DNA of 64,000 nucleotides, from NCBI GenBank assembly GCA_001587635.1, contig LNJE01000003.1, positions 1-64,000 of the forward strand, given 5' to 3'. The notes below the pieces were generated by a model. That model did not search any database. It was not told where the DNA came from and was given only the letters and a program-made list of their open reading frames with translations. The position numbers were made by a program, and so were the translations under genes. Positions 34,280-42,954 of this stretch are shown here, in pieces. Numbering within the stretch: the first letter of the stretch is position 1; each line of letters starts with the position of its first letter. Source of the DNA: Methanofastidiosum methylothiophilum. GTDB taxonomy: Archaea; Methanobacteriota_B; Thermococci; Methanofastidiosales; Methanofastidiosaceae.

Positions 34280-35407
34280 ATGTCAAGTAAAATAAAAAAT
34301 ATCCTAATGTGGGACGAATCATTGTTCAGAAATCCAGAAGTCTTCGATCTTAGTTACGTTCCGGAGGTTTTTAATTTTAGAGACAATGAACTTGAGGCTA
34401 TATCACATAATGTAAAGCCTTTAATTAAAGGAGATCTCCCCACAAATACCATAATTCTTGGACCAACAGGTACAGGTAAAACCACTTCTGTTAAGTTACT
34501 ATTCAAAAATATTACTGAAGTTTCAAATGAGGTGATACCTGTATACATTAATTGTCAGTTTCATTATCGGGAATTTTCTATAATGTCTCAAATTTTTAAA
34601 GGAATTTTTGGATACCCCCCAGTAGAAACTGGTAAACCTCTGACAACACTATACGAGTATACTATGGGAGAATTACAAAAAAAAGACAAAAGATTACTTG
34701 TAGCATTAGACGATGTTGATTTTTTATTTCATGTTAACGTTGCAGAAAACATTCTTTATAAAATCCTAAGGGCACATGAGATATTTCCTGGTGTTAAAAC
34801 AGGAATTATTGGAATTGTTACGGACAATGCATTTTCGTTTAAGGTTTCTGAAAAAATTAGAACAGTATTCATGCCAAATGAAGTTCACTTTAAGCCTTAC
34901 TCACAGTCTACAATATCAGATATTCTTAGATATCGTTGTGACATCGGGCTATATCCGGGAGTAATGGATGAAGAAGTTTTAGATAAAATTTCGGAGATAA
35001 CTTTTGATAAAGGAGATTTAAGGCTAGGGATAAGGGGAATAAAAGAAGCAGGAATGTTAGCAGAGCTTGAAGCTAGACGGAAAATAACTGTTGGCGATGT
35101 TGAAAAAGCAATTGATCGGATAAGTTCTTTTCTTCATGTTGAAAATGTCTTTGATGGTTTATCCAATTCTGATGTAAAAGTTCTAAAAACTATAGCCTTA
35201 AATTCCGGTAAATTTACAAAAGCCAACGATTTCTTCAATATTTTATCTGGAGAAATGTCATATGAACTATTTAGAAAAGTTACAACAAAACTTGAAAATC
35301 TTAAGCTCATAGATATTCAACGGGCACAATCTAGAGGTCGCGGTAAACAAAATTTAATTCATTTAAGGGTACCAAAAGAAGCAGTACTTGAAATTATTAG
35401 AGAATAA
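34280..35407 (+). CDS. cdc6: Orc1/Cdc6 replication initiator
   Basis: 375 residues. AAA+ motifs are Walker A GPTGTGKTTSV (about 60-70), Walker B LLVALDDVDFL and sensor region IVTDNAF, then the lid and a C-terminal winged helix (about 300-375, with SRGRGKQNLIHLRV as wing). It binds origins and loads MCM. TATA AGTATAAAAAC lies about 25 bases before ATG and there is no ribosome-binding site, so it is leaderless. The AT-rich region upstream is a candidate origin. Confidence 0.95.
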   Translation: MSSKIKNILMWDESLFRNPEVFDLSYVPEVFNFRDNELEAISHNVKPLIKGDLPTNTIILGPTGTGKTTSVKLLFKNITEVSNEVIPVYINCQFHYREFSIMSQIFKGIFGYPPVETGKPLTTLYEYTMGELQKKDKRLLVALDDVDFLFHVNVAENILYKILRAHEIFPGVKTGIIGIVTDNAFSFKVSEKIRTVFMPNEVHFKPYSQSTISDILRYRCDIGLYPGVMDEEVLDKISEITFDKGDLRLGIRGIKEAGMLAELEARRKITVGDVEKAIDRISSFLHVENVFDGLSNSDVKVLKTIALNSGKFTKANDFFNILSGEMSYELFRKVTTKLENLKLIDIQRAQSRGRGKQNLIHLRVPKEAVLEIIRE

Positions 35408-35441
35408 CCTTTAAAAGTAATTCATATCTTTTTTAGTTCAA

Positions 35442-36227
35442 ATGAGAATACTTGTAACTAATGATGACGGTTATGGAAGAGAAGGACTAAATAGCCTTAT
35501 AGAAGTTGCCGAATCTTTGGGGGAGGTAGTAGTTGTAGCCCCCAAAGAAAACTGCAGTGGTATTGGACATAGTTATTCTATATTTAAAAAAATTGGAGTT
35601 GAAGAGGTATACTTAGAAAATAAAAAAAGAACAGACTATGTTGTTTCTGGGACCCCTGTAGACTGTGTCGCTCTATCTATAAGACATTTCATGAAAGAAA
35701 AAATTGACTTGATTCTTTCTGGAATAAATCACGGAGAGAATATATCTTACGATATATATTACTCGGGTACTGTTTCAGCTGCAAGGGAAGGTATAATAAA
35801 CGGAATACCTTCAATAGCAATTTCTTCAAGTGACTATTTTAATCCTATGTTTGAAACTGCAACAAAATTTTTAGAAATACTTTTCAATTCTTGGAACTTT
35901 TCTAAGTTGCCAACTGATACGCTTCTTAACATAAATGTTCCTTCTGTGCCCTTCAATGAACTAAAAGGTATTGAAGTAACACGACTAGGTAGGAGAGTGT
36001 ACTATGATGAACCATTCGAAACTGATAACGAAGGAGGTAAGATGGTCTTTAAAGTATTCGGTAAAACTCCCGGGGGTTTTGTAGAAGATGGTACCGACTA
36101 CTCTGCATTATTACAGAATAAAATTTCTTTGACGCCAATACACCTAGATGCAACAAATCATAATGAAATTAGATCGTGGAAGGATGTAATAAACTTAGAT
36201 AAAATAATTGATACGTTTAATTATTAA
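35442..36227 (+). CDS. surE: 5'/3'-nucleotidase SurE
   Basis: 261 residues. Signatures are the N-terminal VTNDDGYGREGL (metal-binding Asp pair), APKENCSGIGHS, SGTPVDCV and GINHGENIS with GTVSAAREG. It dephosphorylates nucleoside monophosphates. TTTAAAAGTA upstream of ATG looks like a TATA box. It overlaps the 3' end of convergent mtxX by 4 bases. Confidence 0.95.
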   Translation: MRILVTNDDGYGREGLNSLIEVAESLGEVVVVAPKENCSGIGHSYSIFKKIGVEEVYLENKKRTDYVVSGTPVDCVALSIRHFMKEKIDLILSGINHGENISYDIYYSGTVSAAREGIINGIPSIAISSSDYFNPMFETATKFLEILFNSWNFSKLPTDTLLNINVPSVPFNELKGIEVTRLGRRVYYDEPFETDNEGGKMVFKVFGKTPGGFVEDGTDYSALLQNKISLTPIHLDATNHNEIRSWKDVINLDKIIDTFNY

Positions 36228-36958
36228 TTTTTAATGGCATTAGCAAGTGCTATTGAGGAAATATACTCTTCTTTGGGTGCAGCTCTTGACGTATCCACAA
36301 TAATTGTGTTGTTAATAGCTAAAGGATAGTATAAAGCTCCATGTGAACTTCCACCTCCAAGATGGATCAAGGTCCTATAAATTAAATTTCCAGAAATTCC
36401 ATCAGGAGCAAGAATAAAATTTGAATCTATTATAGCATTTTCAATTAATATTTGGGCGTGTTTAACCCCGTACTTCTTTGCTAAGGCTTCTGCTTCAATG
36501 ATACTTTTGTCAACTAGTTTAGATCTTCCCATGTCTTTTGATCTCCCTCCTGATAGTACAGATATCTTTGGCTCAACTTTGAATTGTTTTAGTAAATCCT
36601 TAGCATACTCAATAAACATCTCTTTTTCTTTAAGATCTTCTCCTTCATCAATGCCAAGGGGTGCAAAAAAGAAATATCTTTTATCGTAGGTACCTAAAAG
36701 ACCAATTCTGTATATTTTATCTACATTGAACTTATTTTTCACCTCTTTTAAAAAATCAGAACTAGGTAGTGTACCTCTAACTATGGCATCTATACTACCT
36801 TTTTTTAGGGAAGATATAATTTTTGTAGAATTATAAAAAACTTCAACATTGCAAAAATTAATGTTGTTTGCAACATCTTCGATTTTATCTGCGTTTTCAT
36901 ATGCCCCTATTCCTATCGTCATATTTGAATTAATTCGATTATGTATAATATTGAGCAT
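36224..36958 (-). CDS. mtxX: MtxX-like protein, methanogenesis marker 4 type
   Basis: 244 residues. It resembles phosphate acetyl/butyryltransferase-like proteins annotated as MtxX in methanogens: GIGAYENADKIEDVA at the N-terminus, IDAIVRGTLPSSDFL, SVLSGGRSKDMGRS, LAPDGISGNLIYRTLIHLGG and a final IVDTSRAAPKEEY. The family tracks closely with methanogens and is classed as methanogenesis marker 4; its reaction is not settled. Presence supports a methanogen lineage. It is convergent with surE and stands alone. Confidence 0.87.
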   Translation of the reverse strand: MLNIIHNRINSNMTIGIGAYENADKIEDVANNINFCNVEVFYNSTKIISSLKKGSIDAIVRGTLPSSDFLKEVKNKFNVDKIYRIGLLGTYDKRYFFFAPLGIDEGEDLKEKEMFIEYAKDLLKQFKVEPKISVLSGGRSKDMGRSKLVDKSIIEAEALAKKYGVKHAQILIENAIIDSNFILAPDGISGNLIYRTLIHLGGGSSHGALYYPLAINNTIIVDTSRAAPKEEYISSIALANAIKN

Positions 36959-37100
36959 GACTATTTATCAACTACTCGCCTTAAATATTTTCTGTAATGT
37001 GTAATGTATTAAAGTAGGGCATCCTTGTACAAAAACAAAGTAGTTTGCGATAATTTTAAAAAGCAAACGAGGTCATTACATCTAAAGTGGAGGTGTAATT

Positions 37101-37295
37101 TTGGGAAGAATCAGGCCATCTTTCTTAAAAAGAATTTCAAGACAATTAGTTGAAAAACATAGAGCCGAATTAACAAAAGACTTTGAAGAGAATAAATTAA
37201 TAATTAAAGATTTAATAGACGTACCTACACACAAACTATTGAATCGGATTGCAGGCTACACAACAAGACTAATGACTCATAAAGAAATAATGTGA
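37101..37295 (+). CDS. rps17e: 30S ribosomal protein S17e
   Basis: 64 residues, the archaeal length. The sequence GRIRPSFLKRISRQLVEKH and the TKDFEENK stretch are typical of eS17. TTG start follows GGAGGTG with proper spacing. It is a single gene with its own promoter region. Confidence 0.95.
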   Translation: MGRIRPSFLKRISRQLVEKHRAELTKDFEENKLIIKDLIDVPTHKLLNRIAGYTTRLMTHKEIM

Positions 37296-37402
37296 TTTGT
37301 TTTAATATCTTTGAGATTAATTCTATTCTAACACTTTTTATTAATAGTTAGATAGGATAATCTTATATACGTTTATTTTGGTTATAATAATGTTGTGATT
37401 AT

Positions 37403-38533
37403 ATGAATGAAGATTTTTTACTCATGATACCCGGTCCTATACCTGTGCACCCTAGGATATTTCGAGCAATGTCAATGAAAATCATGCCTCATCGAGGCGA
37501 AGAATTCAACAAACTCTTTATGGAACAATCTGAGAGAATGAAAAAAATATTTAAAACAAAAAATGATGTTTTTTTAATGGCCGGTTCTGGAACTGCCGCA
37601 ATGGATGCTGCAATAGCCAATATCATACAACCTGGTGATAAGGTCTTATGTATCACCTCAGGCAAATTTGGGGAGAGATTTAGGGACATAGTAAAAGCCT
37701 ACAAGGGAACAGTAGTTGAGCTAAAATATGAATGGGGATCTTCAATAAATATAGAAGACGTAAAAAAAGCATTAGAAAAGGATCCGTCCATTAAAGCTGT
37801 AACAATGGTGCATAATGAAACTTCAACGGGAGTTAGAAATCCTGTTGCAGAAATAGGCAAAATTGTGAGAAGTACTAAAGCTCTTTTAGTGGTAGATACA
37901 ATCTCTTCTCTTGGAGGAGACAATATTGAAGTTGACAATTGGGGAATTGACCTATGTGCATCAGGTAGTCAAAAGTGTATAGGGCTACCTCCAGGTATGT
38001 GTTTTATTTCAGTTAGTCAAAGAGCATGGGATGTAATTGAGAAAACAGATGGAACATGTTATTATCTTAATCTTAAGAAATATAAAAATAACAAATACAA
38101 GGCCCCATATACTCAACCAGTATCGATGACATATGGTTTAAAGGAAGCTTTAGACATTATTGACGAATATGGGCTTGAAAACTGGATTAAAAAGCATGAA
38201 AAGCTAGCTAAAGCTACAAGAGAGGCTGCAAAGACATTAGGTCTAAAACTATTCCCACAAGATGAAACGACATGTTCAAATACAGTTACTTCTATAAAGG
38301 TTCCAGAGGGAATCGATGGCCAAGAACTCGTTAAACTAATGAGAGAAAATCATGGTATAATCATAGCTGGTGGGCAAGATCATCTTAAAGGAAAGATAAT
38401 ACGAATTGGGCATATGGGTAGTATTACTAAAAAAGAAATAATTGTTACTATGGCATGTTTGCAGATGACATTAAAAGATTTAGGCTATAAGACAGAGCTT
38501 GCCCCTATCTTAAATCCAATCTCGAAAATATAG
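37403..38533 (+). CDS. Class V aminotransferase (alanine-glyoxylate / serine-pyruvate type)
   Basis: 376 residues. The family motifs are MIPGPIPVHP at the N-terminus, MAGSGTAAMDAAIANII, VVDTISSLGG and the PLP-binding Lys in ASGSQKCIGLPPG. Near the end the substrate Arg region is GKIIRIGHMGSI. It is a cytosolic PLP enzyme moving the amino group between alanine or serine and glyoxylate or pyruvate; in methanogens homologues can also take phosphonopyruvate-like acceptors, so the substrate is open. It lies just before the L18e operon. Confidence 0.9.
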   Translation: MNEDFLLMIPGPIPVHPRIFRAMSMKIMPHRGEEFNKLFMEQSERMKKIFKTKNDVFLMAGSGTAAMDAAIANIIQPGDKVLCITSGKFGERFRDIVKAYKGTVVELKYEWGSSINIEDVKKALEKDPSIKAVTMVHNETSTGVRNPVAEIGKIVRSTKALLVVDTISSLGGDNIEVDNWGIDLCASGSQKCIGLPPGMCFISVSQRAWDVIEKTDGTCYYLNLKKYKNNKYKAPYTQPVSMTYGLKEALDIIDEYGLENWIKKHEKLAKATREAAKTLGLKLFPQDETTCSNTVTSIKVPEGIDGQELVKLMRENHGIIIAGGQDHLKGKIIRIGHMGSITKKEIIVTMACLQMTLKDLGYKTELAPILNPISKI

Positions 38534-38596
38534 GAAGGGTAGTAAATAATATTTTCTCTTTAGAAATAATATTTTTATATTAAATTTTATCGAAAC

Positions 38597-38670
38597 GTTT
38601 AAATAGGGTATTAAAATACCAATATTAATCTCAGGCGAGCGAAAGCGTAAGAGTTTGAGAGGTGAACTTA
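38597..38670 (+). promoter_or_regulatory. Promoter and leader of the L18e operon, hairpin over the ribosome-binding site
   Basis: TATA-like GTTTAAATA (38597-38605) predicts a start near 38628. In the leader TCTCA (38629-38633) can pair with TGAGA (38656-38660), which overlaps the GAGAGGTGA ribosome-binding site. The GC-rich loop contains GCGAAAGC. Such a fold could allow ribosomal-protein feedback; this is inference. Confidence 0.4.
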
Positions 38671-39030
38671 ATGAAAAAGTTAAATAAAACAAATCCAAAT
38701 ATATTGAGCCTTATAGATTTTTTTATAGATAAAGGATATTCAGAAAAAACGCCCTTGTGGATCGATCTTTCTAAGAGATTTAAAAGACCTACAAGGCATT
38801 TGCCTCAAGTGAATTTATCAAAAATCAATAGATATTCACAAGAAGGGGATACAGTGGTAATCCCTGGTAAAGTATTAGGCAGCGGAGAGTTGGACCATAA
38901 AGTTACTGTTTCTGCATTCAAGTTTTCTAAATCTGCACTAGAAAAAATAAACAAAAATGGAAGAGCAATAAATCTTTATGATCTTTACAAAGAAAACCCA
39001 AGAGGTAGTGGTGTAAAAATAATGGAGTGA
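38671..39030 (+). CDS. rpl18e: 50S ribosomal protein L18e
   Basis: 119 residues from ATG 38671, set by GAGAGGTGA (the in-frame GTG 38662 lies inside it). The sequence KTPLWIDLSKRFKRPTRH and GDTVVIPGKVLGSGEL are typical of archaeal L18e. First gene of L18e-L13-S9-rpoN, the standard archaeal order. Confidence 0.95.
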   Translation: MKKLNKTNPNILSLIDFFIDKGYSEKTPLWIDLSKRFKRPTRHLPQVNLSKINRYSQEGDTVVIPGKVLGSGELDHKVTVSAFKFSKSALEKINKNGRAINLYDLYKENPRGSGVKIME

Positions 39031-39034
39031 TCTT

Positions 39035-39460
39035 ATGATAATCGACGGAAAAGATCAGATTCTAGGTAGAATGGCATCAGTTGCTGCTAAAAAACTTTTA
39101 GAAGGGGAAGAAGTTTTTATAGTTAATGCTGAAGAAGTTGTAATTACTGGTAATAGAGAATATTTCTTTGAACTTTATCAAAAAAGAGCTCAATTCAAAG
39201 ACCTAGCAAATCCTTTAAGAGGTTCTTTTTTTCCTAAAAGATCTGACAGAATAGTCAGGAGAGCTGTAAGAGGAATGTTACCTTGGAAAAAGGAAAAAGG
39301 GAGAAAAGCATATAGGAAATTAAAGGTATACGTTGGAATACCTGATGATCTGACCGGGAAGGAATATACTAGATTTAACGATGCAGATGTTTCAAAACTT
39401 AGAACTAAAAAATACTTTAAGGTAAAAGAGATATCAAGCTTCCTTGGGGGCCGTATATGA
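39035..39460 (+). CDS. rpl13: 50S ribosomal protein L13
   Basis: 141 residues. Archaeal uL13 with DGKDQILGRMASVAAKKLL at the start, the FPKRSDRIVRRAVRGMLPW signature and a C-terminus LGGRI. It starts 4 bases after the L18e stop and overlaps S9 by 4 bases, so translation is coupled. Confidence 0.96.
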   Translation: MIIDGKDQILGRMASVAAKKLLEGEEVFIVNAEEVVITGNREYFFELYQKRAQFKDLANPLRGSFFPKRSDRIVRRAVRGMLPWKKEKGRKAYRKLKVYVGIPDDLTGKEYTRFNDADVSKLRTKKYFKVKEISSFLGGRI

Positions 39461-39861
39461 AAATTATTCAATCAGTTGGTAAAAGAAAAAAAGCAGTTGC
39501 AAGAGCTACTGTAAAAGAAGGTAAGGGAAGAGTAAGAATTAATAGTAAACCCCTCCCAATAGTAGAACCTGAGATGGTAAGAATAAAAATGTTTGAACCA
39601 ATTCTTCTTGCAGGCGATACAGCTAATACAGTTGACATTGATATCGATGTCCGAGGTGGGGGAATTATGGGACAGGCTGATGCATGCAGAATAGCAATTG
39701 CAAGAGGTCTTGTAGAATTTACTCAGGATAATTCTTTGAAAGAAACTTATTTAGGATACGATAGAATATTATTAAGAGGAGATTCAAGGAGAACTGAAGA
39801 ACACAAACCAAGTAAGTCTTCTAAAGGACCAAGAGCAAGAAGACAAAAATCTTACAGGTGA
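39457..39861 (+). CDS. rps9: 30S ribosomal protein S9
   Basis: 134 residues. SVGKRKKAVARATV at the start, GGGIMGQADACRIAIARGL in the middle and the C-terminal KGPRARRQKSYR that reaches the decoding site are all present. The start overlaps L13 and the stop sits in GGTGATC, the ribosome-binding site of rpoN. Confidence 0.97.
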   Translation: MKIIQSVGKRKKAVARATVKEGKGRVRINSKPLPIVEPEMVRIKMFEPILLAGDTANTVDIDIDVRGGGIMGQADACRIAIARGLVEFTQDNSLKETYLGYDRILLRGDSRRTEEHKPSKSSKGPRARRQKSYR

Positions 39862-39865
39862 TCTT

Positions 39866-40060
39866 TTGATAATCCCTGTGAGATGTTTTACCTGTGGAAA
39901 AGTTATTGGACATCTTTATGAGCCATACCTAGATAGGTTAAATAAAGGGGAACTATCAGAAAAAATATTGGATGACATGGGATTGACAAGATATTGCTGT
40001 AGACGAATGCTTCTTACCCATGTTGACCTCATAGATGAATTGCTCGACTATAAAATATAA
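39866..40060 (+). CDS. rpoN: RNA polymerase subunit RpoN (Rpb10)
   Basis: 64 residues. The zinc motif PVRCFTCGKVIG with the later RYCCRRM pair is diagnostic of Rpb10/RpoN. TTG start after GGTGATC. In many archaea rpoK follows; here tRNA-Pro comes next. Confidence 0.96.
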   Translation: MIIPVRCFTCGKVIGHLYEPYLDRLNKGELSEKILDDMGLTRYCCRRMLLTHVDLIDELLDYKI

Positions 40061-40095
40061 GTTTATATTTTAATAGTTTATAGTTGATTTCACAT

Positions 40096-40173
40096 GGGAC
40101 CGTGGGGTAGCTTGGACTAGCCTCTCACCTTGGGGTGGTGGAAACTCGGGTTCAAATCCCGACGGTCCCACCA
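40096..40173 (+). tRNA. tRNA-Pro (anticodon GGG), CCA encoded
   Basis: Acceptor GGGACCG/CGGTCCC, anticodon stem TCACC/GGTGG with loop TTGGGGT (anticodon GGG), T arm TCGGG-TTCAAAT-CCCGA. Discriminator A at 40170 is followed by genomic CCA (40171-40173). It lies inside the ribosomal operon, 35 bases after rpoN and 28 before the enolase-like gene, so it may be processed from the operon transcript. Confidence 0.95.
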
Positions 40174-40201
40174 TTGGAAATAGGAAAAAGGAGAGGAAAG
40201 A

Positions 40202-40801
40202 TTGACCGTAATAGAGGATATAAGAGCGAGAATGATTTACAACAGTAGTCGAGAGAAGAGCATAGTAGAGATAGATATCTACACGAATTCAAGCTTTGGA
40301 AGGGCTTCTGTGCCATTCGAAGGAGATATCTCTGAGGTAGAAGAAGTTGTTTTACCTGAACTTGCAGGATTGGATGCAATAGAACAAAAATCATTAGATG
40401 AGCTACTTTGTGAGATAACACCATATAACAAAATAAGATTTGTATTGTCTCTGGCGTCTGCTAAAGCAGCATCTTCCTTTTATTCATTACCTCTTTTTAG
40501 GTACCTTGGAGGCATTTACGAAGGTCAAATGCCATTGCTAACTATCGGAGAAAAAATATTTGATATAGATTTGAATGAATTAGAGGATAAACATAAGCCT
40601 AAGAAAATTGAGTTAGATACAATATCACAGATATATGTTGCTTCAAAAGAGGATAATAATTGTATTATCCCCGCAGTTGATGAAGGTGTCTGTCACTTAG
40701 CTTTGGCATTTAACCTAAAATACTTGGATATAACAGAAGAAAATATTTCTATAATAAATGAACTAATACGAATTAAAGAATATTTAGGGGAGGAGATTTA
40801 A
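40202..40801 (+). CDS. Internally deleted enolase-like protein (enolase remnant)
   Basis: 199 residues against about 410-430 for enolase. The first about 105 residues match the enolase N-terminal domain (IEDIRARMIYNSS, SFGRASVP, ASAKAASSFYSLPLFRYLGG). The last about 50 recall the enolase C-terminus (VDEGVCHLALAFNLKYLDI, INELIRIKEYLGEE). The TIM-barrel between them is essentially gone, as is the SGAST catalytic loop, so it cannot be a normal enolase. It occupies the usual archaeal eno slot before rps2, is intact as an ORF and is coupled to rps2 by overlap. Start TTG behind GGAGAGGAAAG. Role unknown; perhaps structural or regulatory. Confidence 0.8.
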   Translation: MTVIEDIRARMIYNSSREKSIVEIDIYTNSSFGRASVPFEGDISEVEEVVLPELAGLDAIEQKSLDELLCEITPYNKIRFVLSLASAKAASSFYSLPLFRYLGGIYEGQMPLLTIGEKIFDIDLNELEDKHKPKKIELDTISQIYVASKEDNNCIIPAVDEGVCHLALAFNLKYLDITEENISIINELIRIKEYLGEEI

Positions 40802-41409
40802 TGAGTGATGAAATGTTAGTACCTCTTGATTTATACCTTGCATCGGGAATACATATCGGAACGACCCAAAAAACAAAAGATATGGAAAGGTACATATTTA
40901 GGATAAGACAAGATGGTCTTTATATATTAGATATAAACGAAACAAACAAAAAAATAGAAAAAGTTGGAAAGTTTCTTGCCAAATTTGAATCGGAAAAAAT
41001 TCTTGTAGTTTCATCAAGAATCTACGGATTCAAGCCAGTATTAGCGTTTGGTCAAAAAACAGGGGCAAAAACAATTACTAAAAGATTCATACCAGGATCC
41101 CTCACAAATCCAAACTGTGAGGATTTCATTGAGCCTGAAGTAGTCATATTGACAGACCCAAGAGCAGATTATCAAATATTAAGAGAAGCCGGACTCGCAA
41201 AAATACCAGTAGTTGCTCTATGCGACTCTGAAAATTACTTATCAAACGTTGATTTAGTCGTACCAACAAATAACAAAGGTAAAAAAGCTTTAGCACTTAT
41301 CTACTACCTTATTGCCAGAGAAATGATGAAAGCAAAAGGGCAGATTAAAGACGGTGAGGAGCCTCCATTCTCAATTGATGATTTTAAATCAAAGGATGAG
41401 GAGGATTAA
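40801..41409 (+). CDS. rps2: 30S ribosomal protein S2
   Basis: 202 residues. YLASGIHIGTTQKTKDM, FIFRIRQDGLYILDI-like strand and KRFIPGSLTNP with the TDPRADYQ turn are typical of archaeal uS2. Start codon overlaps the enolase-like stop by one base, and the ATG of the bisphosphatase begins immediately after the stop. Confidence 0.97.
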   Translation: MSDEMLVPLDLYLASGIHIGTTQKTKDMERYIFRIRQDGLYILDINETNKKIEKVGKFLAKFESEKILVVSSRIYGFKPVLAFGQKTGAKTITKRFIPGSLTNPNCEDFIEPEVVILTDPRADYQILREAGLAKIPVVALCDSENYLSNVDLVVPTNNKGKKALALIYYLIAREMMKAKGQIKDGEEPPFSIDDFKSKDEED

Positions 41410-42522
41410 ATGGGAGAAAAAATAACAGTTTCTCTTATTAAAGCAGATGTCGGAGGATGGCCAGGCCACGCTTTGGTGCATCCTGATTTAATTCAAACAG
41501 CTAAAAAAGAATTGGAAAAAGAAAAAGGTAAGCTTCTAATTGATTTCCACGTTACAAACTGTGGGGATGATTTAGAATTAATGATGACACATAGAAAAGG
41601 TGTCGATTGTTTAGAAGTCCACCACCTTGCTTGGAATACTTTTGAAAAAGCAACAGAAGTGGCCAAAAAATTAAAACTTTACGGTGCGGGCCAGGATCTC
41701 TTAGCAGAATCATTCAGCGGAAATGTTAGGGGAATGGGGCCTGGTGTGGCAGAGTTAGAATTCGAAGAAAGAAAAGCAGAACCTGTAATTGCATTTATGA
41801 TGGATAAAACAGATCCAGGAGCATTTAATCTACCGATATATAAGATGTTTGCAGATCCATTTAACACTATAGGCCTTGTCATAGATCCAAACGCCGTGGC
41901 GGGATTTAGATTTGAAATATGGGACATATTTGATAGTAAAAAAGTATTTATGGATTGCCCTGAGGAACTTTACAAAATGCTTGCATTGATTGGTGCTAAG
42001 TCAAGATATGTAATAAAAAGAGTGTATCCTAAGAAGGGAGGAAAATTATCCGCAGATGAGGCAGTAGCAACTATAAGTACCGAAAAGCTTTACAAAATTG
42101 CCGGGGAATATGTAGGAAAAGATGACCCTGTAGCGTTAGTAAGAGCACAATCAGGACTCCCTGCAGTAGGTGAAGTACTTGAACCTTTTGCATTCCCACA
42201 TTTAGTGGCTGGATGGATGAGAGGGTCACATAATGGGCCAATAATGCCTGTAAGCCAAAAAAATGCTGTATGTACAAGATTTGATGGGCCACCTAGAGTT
42301 ATTGCTTTAGGATTCCAAATAGCAAATGGAAAATTAATTGGGCCTGTTGATCTGTTCGATGACCCTGCATATGACCTTGCAAGAAGAAAAGCACAAAGGG
42401 TTGCAGACTACATGAGACGACATGGGCCATTTGAGCCCCATAGATTACCTCCGGAAGATATGGAATATACAACACTTCCAAAAGTATTACGGGAGCTTGA
42501 AAAAAGATTTGAAAAATTATAA
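41410..42522 (+). CDS. fbp: Fructose-1,6-bisphosphate aldolase/phosphatase (type V)
   Basis: 370 residues, the family length. The bifunctional archaeal enzyme is recognised by KADVGGWPGH, DLELMMTHRKG, GAGQDLLAESFSGNVRGMGPG, FMMDKTDPGAFNLP and DPAYDLARRKAQRVADYM. It makes fructose 6-phosphate from triose phosphates in gluconeogenesis using Mg2+. It starts zero bases after rps2, behind GAGGAGGATT, so it is expressed with the ribosomal operon. Pyruvate kinase occurs elsewhere in the window. Confidence 0.97.
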   Translation: MGEKITVSLIKADVGGWPGHALVHPDLIQTAKKELEKEKGKLLIDFHVTNCGDDLELMMTHRKGVDCLEVHHLAWNTFEKATEVAKKLKLYGAGQDLLAESFSGNVRGMGPGVAELEFEERKAEPVIAFMMDKTDPGAFNLPIYKMFADPFNTIGLVIDPNAVAGFRFEIWDIFDSKKVFMDCPEELYKMLALIGAKSRYVIKRVYPKKGGKLSADEAVATISTEKLYKIAGEYVGKDDPVALVRAQSGLPAVGEVLEPFAFPHLVAGWMRGSHNGPIMPVSQKNAVCTRFDGPPRVIALGFQIANGKLIGPVDLFDDPAYDLARRKAQRVADYMRRHGPFEPHRLPPEDMEYTTLPKVLRELEKRFEKL

Positions 42523-42707
42523 TAAATATTTTTATTATTTTTAATTTTAGTAATTTGAAGATTTAATTATTTCCTTTCCGTCATCTAACATATATTAAGA
42601 TTGATTCTATTTATTTTTGCAAATTTCTATTGAATAAATGTATCTAACAATTTATAATTTTCAAATAATAAATATTATCTAAAAAATACCAAATTAAAAA
42701 ATAAAAT

Positions 42708-42869
42708 TTAGAGAAATTTACTTCCTTCTTCGAGAAGCCTATTTGCAACATCTATTTCAATAGAAGCTAAAACAAAATTTCTTTTTTTTATATTTGCTTC
42801 TGCCCTATCTTTCATTCTCTTTGCTTGTCTAAAGAATTTTCTTGCTTCTGAATCATTATTTCTTCTCAT
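42708..42869 (-). CDS. 53-residue helical protein downstream of hef
   Basis: ATG 42869 follows GGGGATGA, a clear ribosome-binding site. The product MRRNNDSEARKFFRQAKRMK and the following IKKRNFVLASIEIDVANRLL form two basic/amphipathic helices. The pattern recalls half of a HEPN-type helical bundle, but the catalytic R-x4-H is absent. The surrounding gap (42523-42954) has no other gene. Possibly a nucleic-acid-associated small protein; function unknown. Confidence 0.6.
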   Translation of the reverse strand: MRRNNDSEARKFFRQAKRMKDRAEANIKKRNFVLASIEIDVANRLLEEGSKFL

Positions 42870-42954
42870 AAATCATCCCCTATCAGTGGTAATAGACATT
42901 ATTGCTTATTAATATTTAAATCTTTTGGTTATGTATTGATTAACAATAATAAAA

